This document shows, piece by piece, positions 11,201 to 17,647 of a stretch of 64,000 nucleotides of DNA. The translations under genes were made by a program, and so were the position numbers. Every line of letters begins with the position of its first letter. Within the stretch, counting starts at the first letter, position 1. The notes beneath the pieces were generated by a model, which was given only the letters and a program-made list of their open reading frames with translations, did no database searches and was not told the DNA's origin. The DNA comes from Rhabdothermincola salaria (GTDB lineage Bacteria > Actinomycetota > Acidimicrobiia > Acidimicrobiales > Acidimicrobilacustridaceae), in the NCBI RefSeq assembly GCF_021246445.1, contig NZ_JAJQXW010000004.1, positions 124,001 to 188,000 of the forward strand. The letters run 5' to 3'.

Positions 11201-13159
11201 TCCGTCCAGCGTCATCAGCGGCCAGAAGGCGTCGACGGCGGGGGCCGCGGTGCACGCCGGCCAGGTGCCGCAGTCGCCGGCATCGGTGATCGGGAAGTTC
11301 CACGTGGTCAGCGCAGAGCGGCGCTCGGCGATGCCCGGCCGCGACCCGTGGGAGGCCAGGAGACCCGCGATGCCGGCCACCATCGGGGCGGCCATGGAGG
11401 TCCCCCGGCGCACACAGATCCGCTCGAACTCACAGGCCGACCACGCATAGCCGGGTGCGGCGACGTCGCCACCGGAGTTGGAGAAGTAGCTCCGGGTGAA
11501 GTTGGCCACGAGGTCACCCGGGTCGGGGAACCCCTGCGGGTCGGCGGCGAGGCCGAGCGCCTCCACCACCACGACGGGGTTGGGTCCGTCGTCGCCGTCC
11601 CAGGTGAGGGCAGCCTCGGGCGGTCCTGCGGTGGCCCGCATGGGGATCCACGGGCAGCTCGGGTCCTGTGGCAGTCGGAGCTGCTCCTCGGTGCTGGCGG
11701 CCAGCGTCCCGCCGGCGTCGCAGAACTGCGTGGAGTAGTTCCCCGCGGCGGCGATGGTCAGGACGTCGAGCGACGCCCCCCGCTTCAGCACCTGCCGCCA
11801 CTTGCCGGCGTCGTGGGCGATCTCGGTGAGGGTCTCGTCGCGCGTCGAGGGCAGGCACGGTCCGGTGCCGGTGGCGTCGTCGTTCGGGCCCGGACCGCAG
11901 GTGAACGCCGGGTAGTTCGCCGCCCAGCTCGACGGGTACCAGGAGACGGCGATCGAGTAGTTCACCGTGCGCACGCCGGGGTAGCGCCCGTCCTCGATGG
12001 CGTCGAACAACGCCGAGAACAGGGCCATGGAGTCGTGACCCCTGCCGGTCGAGATGCCCACCACGGAACCGAGGGGGTGCATGCCCCGTGGACCTCCGGT
12101 GGCGTTGGCCCAGCCGGCAGCGATGATGCCGGACACGTGGTTGCCGTGCTCGGCGCCGGCCGGGGACTCGTTCACCGCGCAGCTCTCGCCGTAGGCGTGG
12201 GGGAAGCAGGGCTCGAAGACCTCGAGGCTGCCTTCCAGGTCTGGATGGTCGGGTTGGAAGGCCGAGTCGATGACGGCGATCTGCGCGCCGACATCGTCGT
12301 CGGCGAGGGCCTCGGTGAGGTTCCAGGCATGCGGCGCCCGGGTGGCTTCGAGGCTCCAGTTCGCACCGGCGCCGGGATCCGGGAAGATGCCGACCGGCTC
12401 GTCCCAGCGGTAGTCGCCGGGCAGCAACGAGGCGTCCTGGCCCTGGGGCAGGACGACCGGCTCCTCGACGAAGTCCATGGCCGCGAACTCGACGGCCGGC
12501 TCGGCCCGCAGCGCGTCGAGGGCGGCGTCGAGACCCGAGAAGTCGTCGGTGTCCTCGGCCAGCACCAACATGATGCCGTCCGAGGGAAGGGTGCCGACCA
12601 GGGGGCGGCCGACCCGGGTGAGGACGCCGTTCGCCTCGGCCACGGTGGTCTCCGGGACGAAGCCGAGCAGGATGCGGGTCCGCGACGCGCCGACGAAGTG
12701 CTCGGGGTGGACGCCCAGCTCGTCGGGGTCGCGGGTGGGCCAGCCCAGCTCGGGGAGGACGTCGACGACGAAGTCGTCGGCTGCGCCGGTGAGGGTGGCG
12801 CCCACGACGACCGTGCCGCCCGCAACCGCCGTCCCCCCGACGTCGACCCCGTAGTCGATGCTGATCGCCCCCGGGAAGGCCGCCGCGTAGGCCCCTCCCG
12901 GCGCGATGGGACCCGAGTCGATGAGCCCGTCCTCGCTGGTGAGCGTCGCCGCCTCCGAGGCCTGGTTGCGCCACACCACGCTCTGGTCGACGGTGGCCAC
13001 CACCTCGGTCGCCGTGGGGCCGGCGTCGGTGAGGACGACCTCGACCGGGACCGGCGTCGGGGCCTCCTGGCCCACGGCCGGGTCGGGGACGTGCACCACG
13101 AGGCCCGTGAGGACGGCGATCGCGAGGGCCACTCGCACCACCACCCACGCGCGCTGCAT
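5237..13159 (-). CDS. giant secreted subtilisin-like (S8) protease with PKD, EF-hand/dockerin-like and repeated carboxypeptidase-regulatory domains, LPFTG anchor
   Basis: This 2,640-residue protein starts with a signal peptide (residues 1-31, cleavage near VGQEA) and an inhibitor-like prodomain. The S8 catalytic domain follows: Asp near 298 (AVIDSAFQPDHPD), His near 338 (EHGNHVSG), oxyanion Asn near 474 (AAAGNYS) and Ser near 588 (RRGTSMAAPMVAG), so the triad is intact. Near residues 680-780 are EF-hand/dockerin-like segments (APDGKVDLRDF, DFNGDGQISLE). Later come Ig-like regions, a PKD module (DAGGPYVTQ...FEWDLDGDG) and several carboxypeptidase-regulatory/CNA-B-like modules. A 33-residue threonine run (about 2470-2502) precedes LPFTG at 2602-2606, a hydrophobic helix and RRR, a sortase-type anchor. 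No sortase gene is in the window. TACGTT lies 6 nt before the ATG. Confidence 0.9.
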   Translation of the reverse strand: MQRAWVVVRVALAIAVLTGLVVHVPDPAVGQEAPTPVPVEVVLTDAGPTATEVVATVDQSVVWRNQASEAATLTSEDGLIDSGPIAPGGAYAAAFPGAISIDYGVDVGGTAVAGGTVVVGATLTGAADDFVVDVLPELGWPTRDPDELGVHPEHFVGASRTRILLGFVPETTVAEANGVLTRVGRPLVGTLPSDGIMLVLAEDTDDFSGLDAALDALRAEPAVEFAAMDFVEEPVVLPQGQDASLLPGDYRWDEPVGIFPDPGAGANWSLEATRAPHAWNLTEALADDDVGAQIAVIDSAFQPDHPDLEGSLEVFEPCFPHAYGESCAVNESPAGAEHGNHVSGIIAAGWANATGGPRGMHPLGSVVGISTGRGHDSMALFSALFDAIEDGRYPGVRTVNYSIAVSWYPSSWAANYPAFTCGPGPNDDATGTGPCLPSTRDETLTEIAHDAGKWRQVLKRGASLDVLTIAAAGNYSTQFCDAGGTLAASTEEQLRLPQDPSCPWIPMRATAGPPEAALTWDGDDGPNPVVVVEALGLAADPQGFPDPGDLVANFTRSYFSNSGGDVAAPGYAWSACEFERICVRRGTSMAAPMVAGIAGLLASHGSRPGIAERRSALTTWNFPITDAGDCGTWPACTAAPAVDAFWPLMTLDGAARDLVDVNDASLDGNRRVVRDASGAVVAQDTVIDPDDPNRFTAPDGKVDLRDFRRFRDAWLQGCLEAPSAGCPDAADIVLDGAADHPKKDLNHNGCVAERLAPGVTGCPPAETTYSRFDFNGDGQISLELSAPMPFDTLANPASNPVTAPYLTDLQVLQTQFDPRGPGQWSAADLPFLMSSGDLEVHVDGLLALGAEDLTITAVDPFTDTDLTTELVDPDLGHQLVTVPAATDIRLRIDYTLPAGPQTLEVDDVPLLRAGEDHRLDACGTIRVSVDPVSVEPGGTTTVTARLDPCADIDLEGYAVALSVDPADPAAWFDDDEPLTDATGTATATFQVGQDTGISTVRAAAQVSDGNEGVTTLTGDAQIAVTQSYRRDVIAETGPDWYALGSGPSINDLGDVAFAGAVDLGPVLDIGVHVVQGDDPPLRIDGDSIGPDETVYDQVEITDDGNVYALVETFAGDLRRRLTRYAYPAPGVEVLARSHSSLFGVDDDADFSVIGLPAPNDVGGVVVPVRPLDQSSGIGVLASPGAEGTFTTGPGIVLPGASDASSSSLADHADDGTTVVTGSYPTGEVDPRGVPIFDTAVFVGPGVLEQAQLLVTASQGWWPLGVSAISDDAEVVAFGADRGDGDGLFLSWRGPTGYTEPVAVIGENLAGADAELGLDEAGQPLFFVDLDIGEPIEVLHREGGEPGLVDDVAVVVFQGTPNASSSRFSDTEGLWSVVVRFAGTGDPDRPLEARAEIPVAVAQLGDPLGAETVTEITVHDPLGGGAAERLEDHQLAYRLRSANLARIERATWLGHDDPTSATTSFEPTATPAESATASSTSSLSAMVATVSSFVSTTAFEVASTAPVVSAFTVSDTTPLVGEEVAVANRSRDAEGTPLAALLDQGDGSEPVAVDADGSAPAIWSEGGPVVVTMTTEGGAPASISLEVEQRPNREPTADAGGPYVTQADATLVFDGTGSTDPDPDDALEFEWDLDGDGAYDDATGAIVELEWSEVQALVCGGTCVAAVLYPIGLRVTDAGGLASVSATTVVVGDGDDFALTVTPASQPVNPGGRTSFLVEVLAIGAFDDQVALSAGPLPDGWSASVSPASVAPGEVAELTVSAPDDAAEEPVAVVVRGESGGRVREAGGEASVTFALTPECFGAADVTVLDADTGLPLAGAQVLILGSLGTIIDEGTTDADGRFLGEEIPTTPTNNFSVRASAPGYHDQFLAAFPAVCGTATPVHLELLPRLYGSVSGRVVEGTVDADGEVVPTDIGVAGAQIRDGNLIAVSDADGYYDDDAVEIERDADGTNSALRATKDGYWRSAAEVMSLTVDEPVDEVDLVMVPQCDVVVGFTGRVVDQNGDPVAGAEIVWGDVPLPTTASDGTFATQQKPRLLAYNNQPIWITVFAAPPEDWPASSQNSESLRFVAEGCDEVVVPEVELTVVRGDEPGVAAVGGVITDEVTGEPVADARVEVVNLPGGLQWQRTDEDGRYRFDELPVGLGDEVAENVLVRAARAGTHHQSVSEPFVLSPGDDATVDLALEPIRFGSLQGRLIEEGTGAPLVDETVWLTCRDGCTSQGLPNVQTDEDGFYRVDGIPLRQGRDEALVEVAYVPVFGAPETHRWFSAETTALVYPDQTTTADLTVVPVCGGATVRGVVVSAVDLEPIEGATVTADFAYSGSVTAITGANGVFEFTDLVPGYLNQPGLLSITASADGFVSQTKFVTIYCGATITVDFGQPAGGFGAVVGTVTETGSGAALSGAFIGSSFGGSATTDDSGSYRLEEAPLAPDGGPRVWEVTAVHPDGRQVSADVTVQPDADVRQDFAFAPATTTTTTTTTTTTTTTTTTTTTTTTTTTTTTTTTLPTTTTTTLPTTTTTTTTAPGSTTTTEPGSTTTTTVSESTTTTQLDRPGPSTTVPDPTEVEGGSASRDSTSTEGPGAVGPSADSETDVASARSGPGTGFLPFTGGPVSSLLAIAVALLSAGWLGLLAARRRASAAGDH
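5654..5752 (-). repeat. threonine-codon microsatellite (33 consecutive Thr codons)
   Basis: The run is 99 bp of uninterrupted ACC/ACG codons on the minus strand, seen as GTC/GGT triplets on the plus strand, inside the wall-spanning part of the protease gene. Further Thr-rich blocks with short interruptions continue to about 5530. Changes in repeat number would stay in frame and alter stalk length. Confidence 0.9.
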
Positions 13160-13165
13160 GGCCCG

Positions 13166-13171
13166 AACGTA
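13166..13171 (-). promoter_or_regulatory. -10 hexamer TACGTT for the protease gene
   Basis: TACGTT ends 6 nt before the ATG at 13159, which points to a leaderless transcript. The rest of the 228-bp divergent gap to the CorC gene shows no further gene. Confidence 0.5.
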
Positions 13172-13355
13172 GAGGGCGCCCTCACCGGAGGTCCACGGTC
13201 GGGGCTACCTATTGGTGCCGCTCGACCTACTCATCGCGATCGAGATCCCCACTCCTGGTGCTGGCCCGAGGGTCGCCGCCTTCCCGACGGCCCGGGAGCG
13301 CCGACCCGACTGGGTCCGAGCCTCCCGGCGACATGGTGGTACCTGCGGGTCTGAG

Positions 13356-13361
13356 TACTCT
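13356..13361 (+). promoter_or_regulatory. -10 hexamer TACTCT upstream of the CorC/HlyC gene
   Basis: TACTCT lies 26 nt before the GTG at 13388, leaving room for a short leader that carries the GAGGAGGA ribosome-binding site. This gene therefore appears to have a conventional leader. Confidence 0.4.
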
Positions 13362-13387
13362 CGGACGACCAGGACCGAGGAGGAACC

Positions 13388-14680
13388 GTGGGATCCATAT
13401 GGCCGCAGCTGGTGCTCGTCGCCGGGCTGGTGGTGCTCAACGCCGTGTTCGCCGGCTCCGAGCTGGCCCTGGTGTCGTTGAGGGAGGGCCAGCTCCGGCG
13501 CCTCGAGGAGTCCTCCCGCAACGGCGCGGTGCTGGCGGCCCTGGCCCGGGACCCCAACCGCTTCCTGGCCACCATCCAGATCGGCATCACCCTCGCCGGC
13601 TTCCTGGCCTCGGCATCGGCGGCCGTCACCCTCGCCGAGCCGCTGGAGGAGCCCCTGGGGTTCCTCGGCGGGGCGGCCGGTCCGGCTTCCATCGTGGTGG
13701 TCACGCTGGTGCTCTCCTACGCCACCTTGGTGTTCGGTGAGCTGGCCCCCAAGCGCATCGCCATGCAGCGCGCCGAGCGTTGGGGCCTCGTCGTGGCCCG
13801 TCCGTTGGCCTGGCTGGCGTCGGCCACCCGGCCCGTGGTGTGGCTGCTGTCGCGCTCCACCGACATCGCGGTGAAGGTGCTGGGCGGCGACCCGGGCCGC
13901 GAGCGCGAGGACGTCACCGAGGAGGAGATCAGGGACATGATCGCCACCCAGGTGTCCTACACACCGACCCAGCGAGCGATCATCGACGGCGCGCTCGAGA
14001 TCGGTGAGCGGCGCCTGCAGGAGGTGCTCTGCCCTCGGCCCGACGTGGTGTCGGTCCCGCACACGGCGACCCGGGCCGAGGCTCGCGACCGGCTGCGGTC
14101 GTCGGGCCACTCGCGGGCCCCGGTGGTCACGGGCGACATCGACCACGTGATCGGGATGATCCACCTGCGCGACGTCATCGACGATGATGGACCCCCCGTG
14201 ACCGAGGCGTCGAAGCCCGTGCCGTTCTTCCCCGAGTCGGCCGGCGTGCTGGAGACGCTGCGCGACATGCAGACCCGGCGGGCCCAGCTCGCCGTCGTGG
14301 TCAACGAGCACGGCGGCGGTGAGGGCATCGTGACGATGGAGGACCTCGTGGAGGAGCTCGTCGGCGAGATCTACGACGAGACCGACCGCGACATCCTCAG
14401 TGTGATCCACGAGGCCGACGGGGCCATGGTGCTGCCGGGGCGGTTCCCCTTCCACGATCTGGGCGACGTGGGCATCGACGCCCCCGACGGGGACTACACG
14501 ACCGTGGCCGGGTTGGTCCTCGACCGCCTCCAACGGCTGCCGGAGGGCCCGGGCGACACCGTGGAGGCCGGAGCGTGGAGCCTCACGGTGCTCGAGGTCT
14601 CCGGACGCACCATCACCTCGGTGCGGGCCCGGCGGCGCCCCGACGAGGCCGACGGGGACGGCGATCCGACGGAGGGCTGA
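13388..14680 (+). CDS. CNNM/CorC (HlyC-type) transporter with CBS domains
   Basis: This 430-residue protein has a DUF21/CNNM membrane domain (residues 1 to about 195) with four hydrophobic stretches and the NAVFAGSELALVSLREGQL beginning typical of the family. A pair of CBS domains follows (about 210-330, with VIGMIHLRDV and AVVVNEHGGGEGIVTMEDL). The C-terminal part is a CorC_HlyC module (about 345-425). Family members are implicated in Mg2+/Co2+ transport or homeostasis; 'hemolysin' in older annotations is misleading. The GTG start follows a strong GAGGAGGA site. The next gene begins 38 bp downstream. Confidence 0.9.
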   Translation: MGSIWPQLVLVAGLVVLNAVFAGSELALVSLREGQLRRLEESSRNGAVLAALARDPNRFLATIQIGITLAGFLASASAAVTLAEPLEEPLGFLGGAAGPASIVVVTLVLSYATLVFGELAPKRIAMQRAERWGLVVARPLAWLASATRPVVWLLSRSTDIAVKVLGGDPGREREDVTEEEIRDMIATQVSYTPTQRAIIDGALEIGERRLQEVLCPRPDVVSVPHTATRAEARDRLRSSGHSRAPVVTGDIDHVIGMIHLRDVIDDDGPPVTEASKPVPFFPESAGVLETLRDMQTRRAQLAVVVNEHGGGEGIVTMEDLVEELVGEIYDETDRDILSVIHEADGAMVLPGRFPFHDLGDVGIDAPDGDYTTVAGLVLDRLQRLPEGPGDTVEAGAWSLTVLEVSGRTITSVRARRRPDEADGDGDPTEG

Positions 14681-14705
14681 GAAGGCCCCTCATCGGCGCG
14701 ACCGG

Positions 14706-14711
14706 TACGGT
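14706..14711 (+). promoter_or_regulatory. -10 hexamer TACGGT for the acyltransferase gene
   Basis: TACGGT ends 7 nt before the GTG at 14719. This supports that start over an upstream ATG (14575) that would overlap the CorC gene. Confidence 0.5.
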
Positions 14712-14718
14712 CGCCCGG

Positions 14719-15234
14719 GTGGTGCACCTCTCGCTCGGCTGGACGATCGCCCTGGACGTGGCGGCGTGGGCCGTCATCGGCGTGACGGTCGGCTACGCCA
14801 TGCACCGCATGCCGCGGCGGCGCCTCGACCACGACACGTGGCTCACCCGCATCCGGCCCTTCGAGGACGACGGCGGCCTCTACGTGCGCCTCGGCATCAA
14901 GCGGTGGAAGGACCGCACCCCCGAGCTCGGCGGGCTCTTCGCCGGAGGGGTGTCGAAGCGCTCCTCGGGCGGTCGCCCCCAGCTCGCGCGCTTCGCCGCC
15001 GAGACCCGCCGGGCCGAGTACACCCACTGGCTGGTGATGGCCGCCGGACCGTTCTTCGCCCTGTGGAACCCGTGGTACCTGGCACTCGTGATGGTCGCCT
15101 ACGGGGTGGTGGCCAACCTCCCCTGCCTGGTGATCCAGCGCTACAACCGGGCCCGCATCACCAGGATGGCCGTGCGGCTCACCGACCGCAGGGCCCGACC
15201 CGACCCCGAGGGGCCTCCCGCCACGGGGACCTGA
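14719..15234 (+). CDS. CrtO-like glycosyl-carotenoid acyltransferase
   Basis: The product is a 171-residue membrane protein with an N-terminal transmembrane helix. Conserved blocks (RPFEDDGGLYVRLGIKRWKD, GGVSKRSS, AETRRAEYTHW, LWNPWYLAL, NLPCLVIQRYNRARI) match the glycosyl-4,4'-diaponeurosporenoate acyltransferase family, known as CrtO in staphyloxanthin synthesis. By family it would esterify the sugar of a glycosylated carotenoid with a fatty acid. It faces the carotenoid glycosyltransferase gene tail to tail, and the two coding regions overlap by 94 bp. The GTG start is supported by the -10 hexamer at 14706. The substrate is inferred from context, because this locus encodes C40 enzymes and not the C30 pathway in which the family was defined. 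Confidence 0.82.
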   Translation: MVHLSLGWTIALDVAAWAVIGVTVGYAMHRMPRRRLDHDTWLTRIRPFEDDGGLYVRLGIKRWKDRTPELGGLFAGGVSKRSSGGRPQLARFAAETRRAEYTHWLVMAAGPFFALWNPWYLALVMVAYGVVANLPCLVIQRYNRARITRMAVRLTDRRARPDPEGPPATGT

Positions 15235-16322
15235 CGACCCCGCCAGGTGACGCTGCGCGTCCACCAGCGGGCCCGCGCCGAGCGGGCGAACAGCGCCGCG
15301 AAGCCTCCGAGGAGAGCGGGGTGGGCCGGCGCCACCCACCACCGGAACCGGCCGACCCGCCGGGCGAGCACCCCGAACTGCACGCTGTAGGCCAGCCACG
15401 CCAGCACGGCGACCGCCAGGGCGCGAGGCGTGCGGCGGCGCAACACCGCCAGCGGGCCGGCCAGCCCCGCGGTGACCCACAGCGCCACCAGCACCGAGCG
15501 CCACCACGGCACCGAGGTGGCCCCTGCCGCCATGTTCTTGGTCCACCCCTCGATGAGCTGACGCGGACCCTCCGGGTACATGCGGAAGCCGACCAGATCG
15601 CCCCCGGCGAGCGCGGCCACGGGCAGGTCGGCGGCACGGAAGCGGTGGGCGAGCGCCAGGTCCTCGACCACCTCGTCGGCCACCGCCGCCCAGCCCCCGA
15701 CGGCGGCCAGGTCGTCGCGTCGCACCACCAGGCAGGGGCCGAACGCACCGTCGGCCGTGCCGGTGGATCCCGGGGCGGCCGCCCCGGTGCCCATCACCGA
15801 GACGAGGTTGCACGGTGCCGACCACTGCTCGTAGGCCGCGTGCGGTCGGTGCTCGGGGAGCACCGACACCAACCCCCCGCGGTGCGCGTGCTCGCCGACG
15901 AGCGCGTCGAGGGCCCCGGGGGCGAGCGTGACGTCGGCATCGAGGAACACCAGCAGCGGGGCGGAGGTGGCCGCCACCCCGGCCCGCAGGGCCCAGGGCT
16001 TGCCCGCCCAACCGTCGGCGACGGGCCCGGCGGAGACCACCCGGGCACCGGCGGCCGCGGCCAACTCGGCCGTGGCGTCGGTGGAGCCGTCGTCGACGAC
16101 GACGAGCTCGTGCGGGGTGAGCGTCTGGGTGGCCACCGACGCCAGCAGTGCGCCGATCGAGGCCTCCTCGTCACGCGCCGGCACGATCACCGCGACCTGG
16201 GGCGCTCTGGGCTCCGCCAGGGCGACGACCCGGGCGCCCTCTCCCAGCGGAGGGAGGCGCCAGCCCAGGAACCACCCCGCCGCCCACCCGGCCGACCAAC
16301 CGGCCACCGCCAGGGCACTCAC
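15141..16322 (-). CDS. family 2 glycosyltransferase, CrtQ-like (carotenoid glycosylation)
   Basis: This 393-residue membrane-attached GT2 enzyme has an N-terminal hydrophobic helix (residues 2-21). The catalytic domain carries VIVPARDEEASIGALLAS, a DDGSTDAT nucleotide motif, GWAGKPWAL and a DADV metal-binding motif, with QLIEGWTKNM as the acceptor/Q-x-x-x-W-like region. Two or three hydrophobic segments lie near the C-terminus. GWxGKxWA is typical of the HpnB/CrtQ branch, which transfers sugars to carotenoid or hopanoid lipids. It is last in the crtYc-crtYd-crtZ unit, 25 bp after crtZ, and likely glycosylates a hydroxyl made by CrtZ. The GTG at 16322 was chosen because the longer frame would run through crtZ. 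Its last 94 bp overlap the convergent acyltransferase gene. Confidence 0.82.
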   Translation of the reverse strand: MSALAVAGWSAGWAAGWFLGWRLPPLGEGARVVALAEPRAPQVAVIVPARDEEASIGALLASVATQTLTPHELVVVDDGSTDATAELAAAAGARVVSAGPVADGWAGKPWALRAGVAATSAPLLVFLDADVTLAPGALDALVGEHAHRGGLVSVLPEHRPHAAYEQWSAPCNLVSVMGTGAAAPGSTGTADGAFGPCLVVRRDDLAAVGGWAAVADEVVEDLALAHRFRAADLPVAALAGGDLVGFRMYPEGPRQLIEGWTKNMAAGATSVPWWRSVLVALWVTAGLAGPLAVLRRRTPRALAVAVLAWLAYSVQFGVLARRVGRFRWWVAPAHPALLGGFAALFARSARARWWTRSVTWRGRQVPVAGGPSGSGRALRSVSRTAILVMRARL

Positions 16323-16347
16323 GCCCGGACGCCTCCGGGATCGATGC

Positions 16348-16836
16348 TCATGCCGGCTGCTGCTCGGCGAGCATGGCGGGTGCGGGTGCGCTCTCGCGCC
16401 AGGCCGTGCCCAGCGGCACGAGCATGCCGAAGGGTTCTCCGGCGGCCACGTGGTGGCGGCGGTGCGCCCGGGCCAGACGACGGGCCAGCGCCGAACGGCG
16501 GGCCACCGCCGCGCCACCCGGCATGCGGCGGTGCACGATGCCGTCGTGGACGAACGCGTACGCCGCGCCGTACGCCGTGACCCCTGCGCCCACCGCCAGC
16601 AAGGCCCGGGCTCGCGGCCAGCGGGCCCCGACGGCCATGGCGGTGACGGTGCCGGCGGCGAAGACCACCGGGTAGAGGTCGTTCTTCTCGACCAGCCCCG
16701 GTCGGGGCCGATGGTGGCTCTCGTGCCACGCCTCGCCGGGACCGTGCATCACCCAACGGTGGGCGGCGTAGGCCACCGGTTCCATGACGGCGAACGCGGC
16801 AGCAGCCTGCACCCCGCGGCGCACCCAGGGCCTCAT
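16348..16836 (-). CDS. crtZ: beta-carotene hydroxylase CrtZ
   Basis: This 162-residue fatty-acid-hydroxylase-superfamily protein carries the diiron histidine boxes: HRWVMHG and WHESHH near residues 21-40, HDGIVHRR near 105, and RAHRRHH further on. Hydrophobic stretches separate them. The family hydroxylates the beta-ionone rings of beta-carotene at C3 to give zeaxanthin. The ATG overlaps the end of the second cyclase subunit gene (ATGA), so it is translationally coupled in the cyclase-hydroxylase-glycosyltransferase operon. Confidence 0.9.
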   Translation of the reverse strand: MRPWVRRGVQAAAAFAVMEPVAYAAHRWVMHGPGEAWHESHHRPRPGLVEKNDLYPVVFAAGTVTAMAVGARWPRARALLAVGAGVTAYGAAYAFVHDGIVHRRMPGGAAVARRSALARRLARAHRRHHVAAGEPFGMLVPLGTAWRESAPAPAMLAEQQPA

Positions 16837-17192
16837 CGGATCGCCCCGGGAGGGGTGGGCCCGGACGGAGCGTCCGTCGCGACGGCATCGTCGTCGCGAT
16901 CGAGCGCCTTCCAACGGGCGGCCACGGCGGTGAGGAGCGAGAAGCCGAACACGTAGTCCTCCACGGGGATGTCCCACGGGAACCGCCAGCCGATGTGGTG
17001 GTCCGGGTCGTACAACACGATGGGCGCCGACAGCTTGGTGAACCAGCCGTTGACGAGCAGCATGAAGGCGTAGCAGATCGCCATGGCGATCCAGAAGCGC
17101 GAGTCCGAGAAGATGCCGCTGCGCAGCCAGAGCCGCTCGTAGAGCACCACCAGCAGCACCGACACGAGCGCGAGGAGCGTGTACTCGCCCAT
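16833..17192 (-). CDS. crtYd: lycopene cyclase, second subunit (CrtYd type)
   Basis: This 119-residue protein has three hydrophobic helices and the cyclase-domain block FPWDIPVEDYVFGFSLLTAV, typical of the small heterodimeric lycopene cyclases of actinobacteria. DPDHHIGWRFPWDIPVEDY parallels GWRMPLDVPFDEF in the first subunit. Both subunits together close the ends of lycopene to form beta-ionone rings. The ATG overlaps the crtYc stop by ATGA. The C-terminus after the last helix is a charged, Pro-rich tail. Confidence 0.88.
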   Translation of the reverse strand: MGEYTLLALVSVLLVVLYERLWLRSGIFSDSRFWIAMAICYAFMLLVNGWFTKLSAPIVLYDPDHHIGWRFPWDIPVEDYVFGFSLLTAVAARWKALDRDDDAVATDAPSGPTPPGAIR

Positions 17193-17581
17193 CACCGGCT
17201 CCGTTGCGATGCGGCGGGGCGCGATCGGGAGCCGGGGCCGAAGGGCAGCCAGGTGACGCGCCCGTCGAGGATGTTGCGCACGCTCTCGTAGGACAGCAGC
17301 AGGCAGAGCGGCACGACCACGAAGAACACGAACTCGTCGAAGGGCACGTCGAGGGGCATCCGCCATCCCGTCACGTACTGCTCGGCGAAGAACCAGTGGC
17401 CGCGGGCGATCGCCACGGCGTCCCACAGGTAGAAGACCACCACCACGGGGGCCAGCGTCTTGAGGGTGCGGACCGGTCGGCGGTACACGCGCGCCGAGAA
17501 AATCCACTCCAAAGGCAGGGTCACGATCAGACAGCCCAACATGACCAACAGGTACTGTCCTCGATCCAAGACCTCTCTCAC
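17192..17581 (-). CDS. crtYc: lycopene cyclase, first subunit (CrtYc type)
   Basis: This 129-residue protein has an N-terminal helix with LVMLGCLIVTLPLEWIFSARV, a central helix VVVVFYLWDAVAIARGHWFF and the signature GWRMPLDVPFDEFVFFVVVP. It is the partner of the downstream CrtYd-type subunit. The GTG at 17581 gives VREVLDRGQYLLV. A TTG at 17569 (giving MDRGQYLLVMLGC) fits the family's usual beginning equally well, so the start is uncertain by four codons. It is transcribed divergently from crtE across a 66-bp gap, which must hold the promoters of both carotenoid units. Confidence 0.88.
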   Translation of the reverse strand: MREVLDRGQYLLVMLGCLIVTLPLEWIFSARVYRRPVRTLKTLAPVVVVFYLWDAVAIARGHWFFAEQYVTGWRMPLDVPFDEFVFFVVVPLCLLLSYESVRNILDGRVTWLPFGPGSRSRPAASQRSR

Positions 17582-17647
17582 CTTCTCGGGCGCCGACACG
17601 GTGCCCACCGCTATGCGGGACCGAGCGTCCTCGCGCAGGAGCGAACC

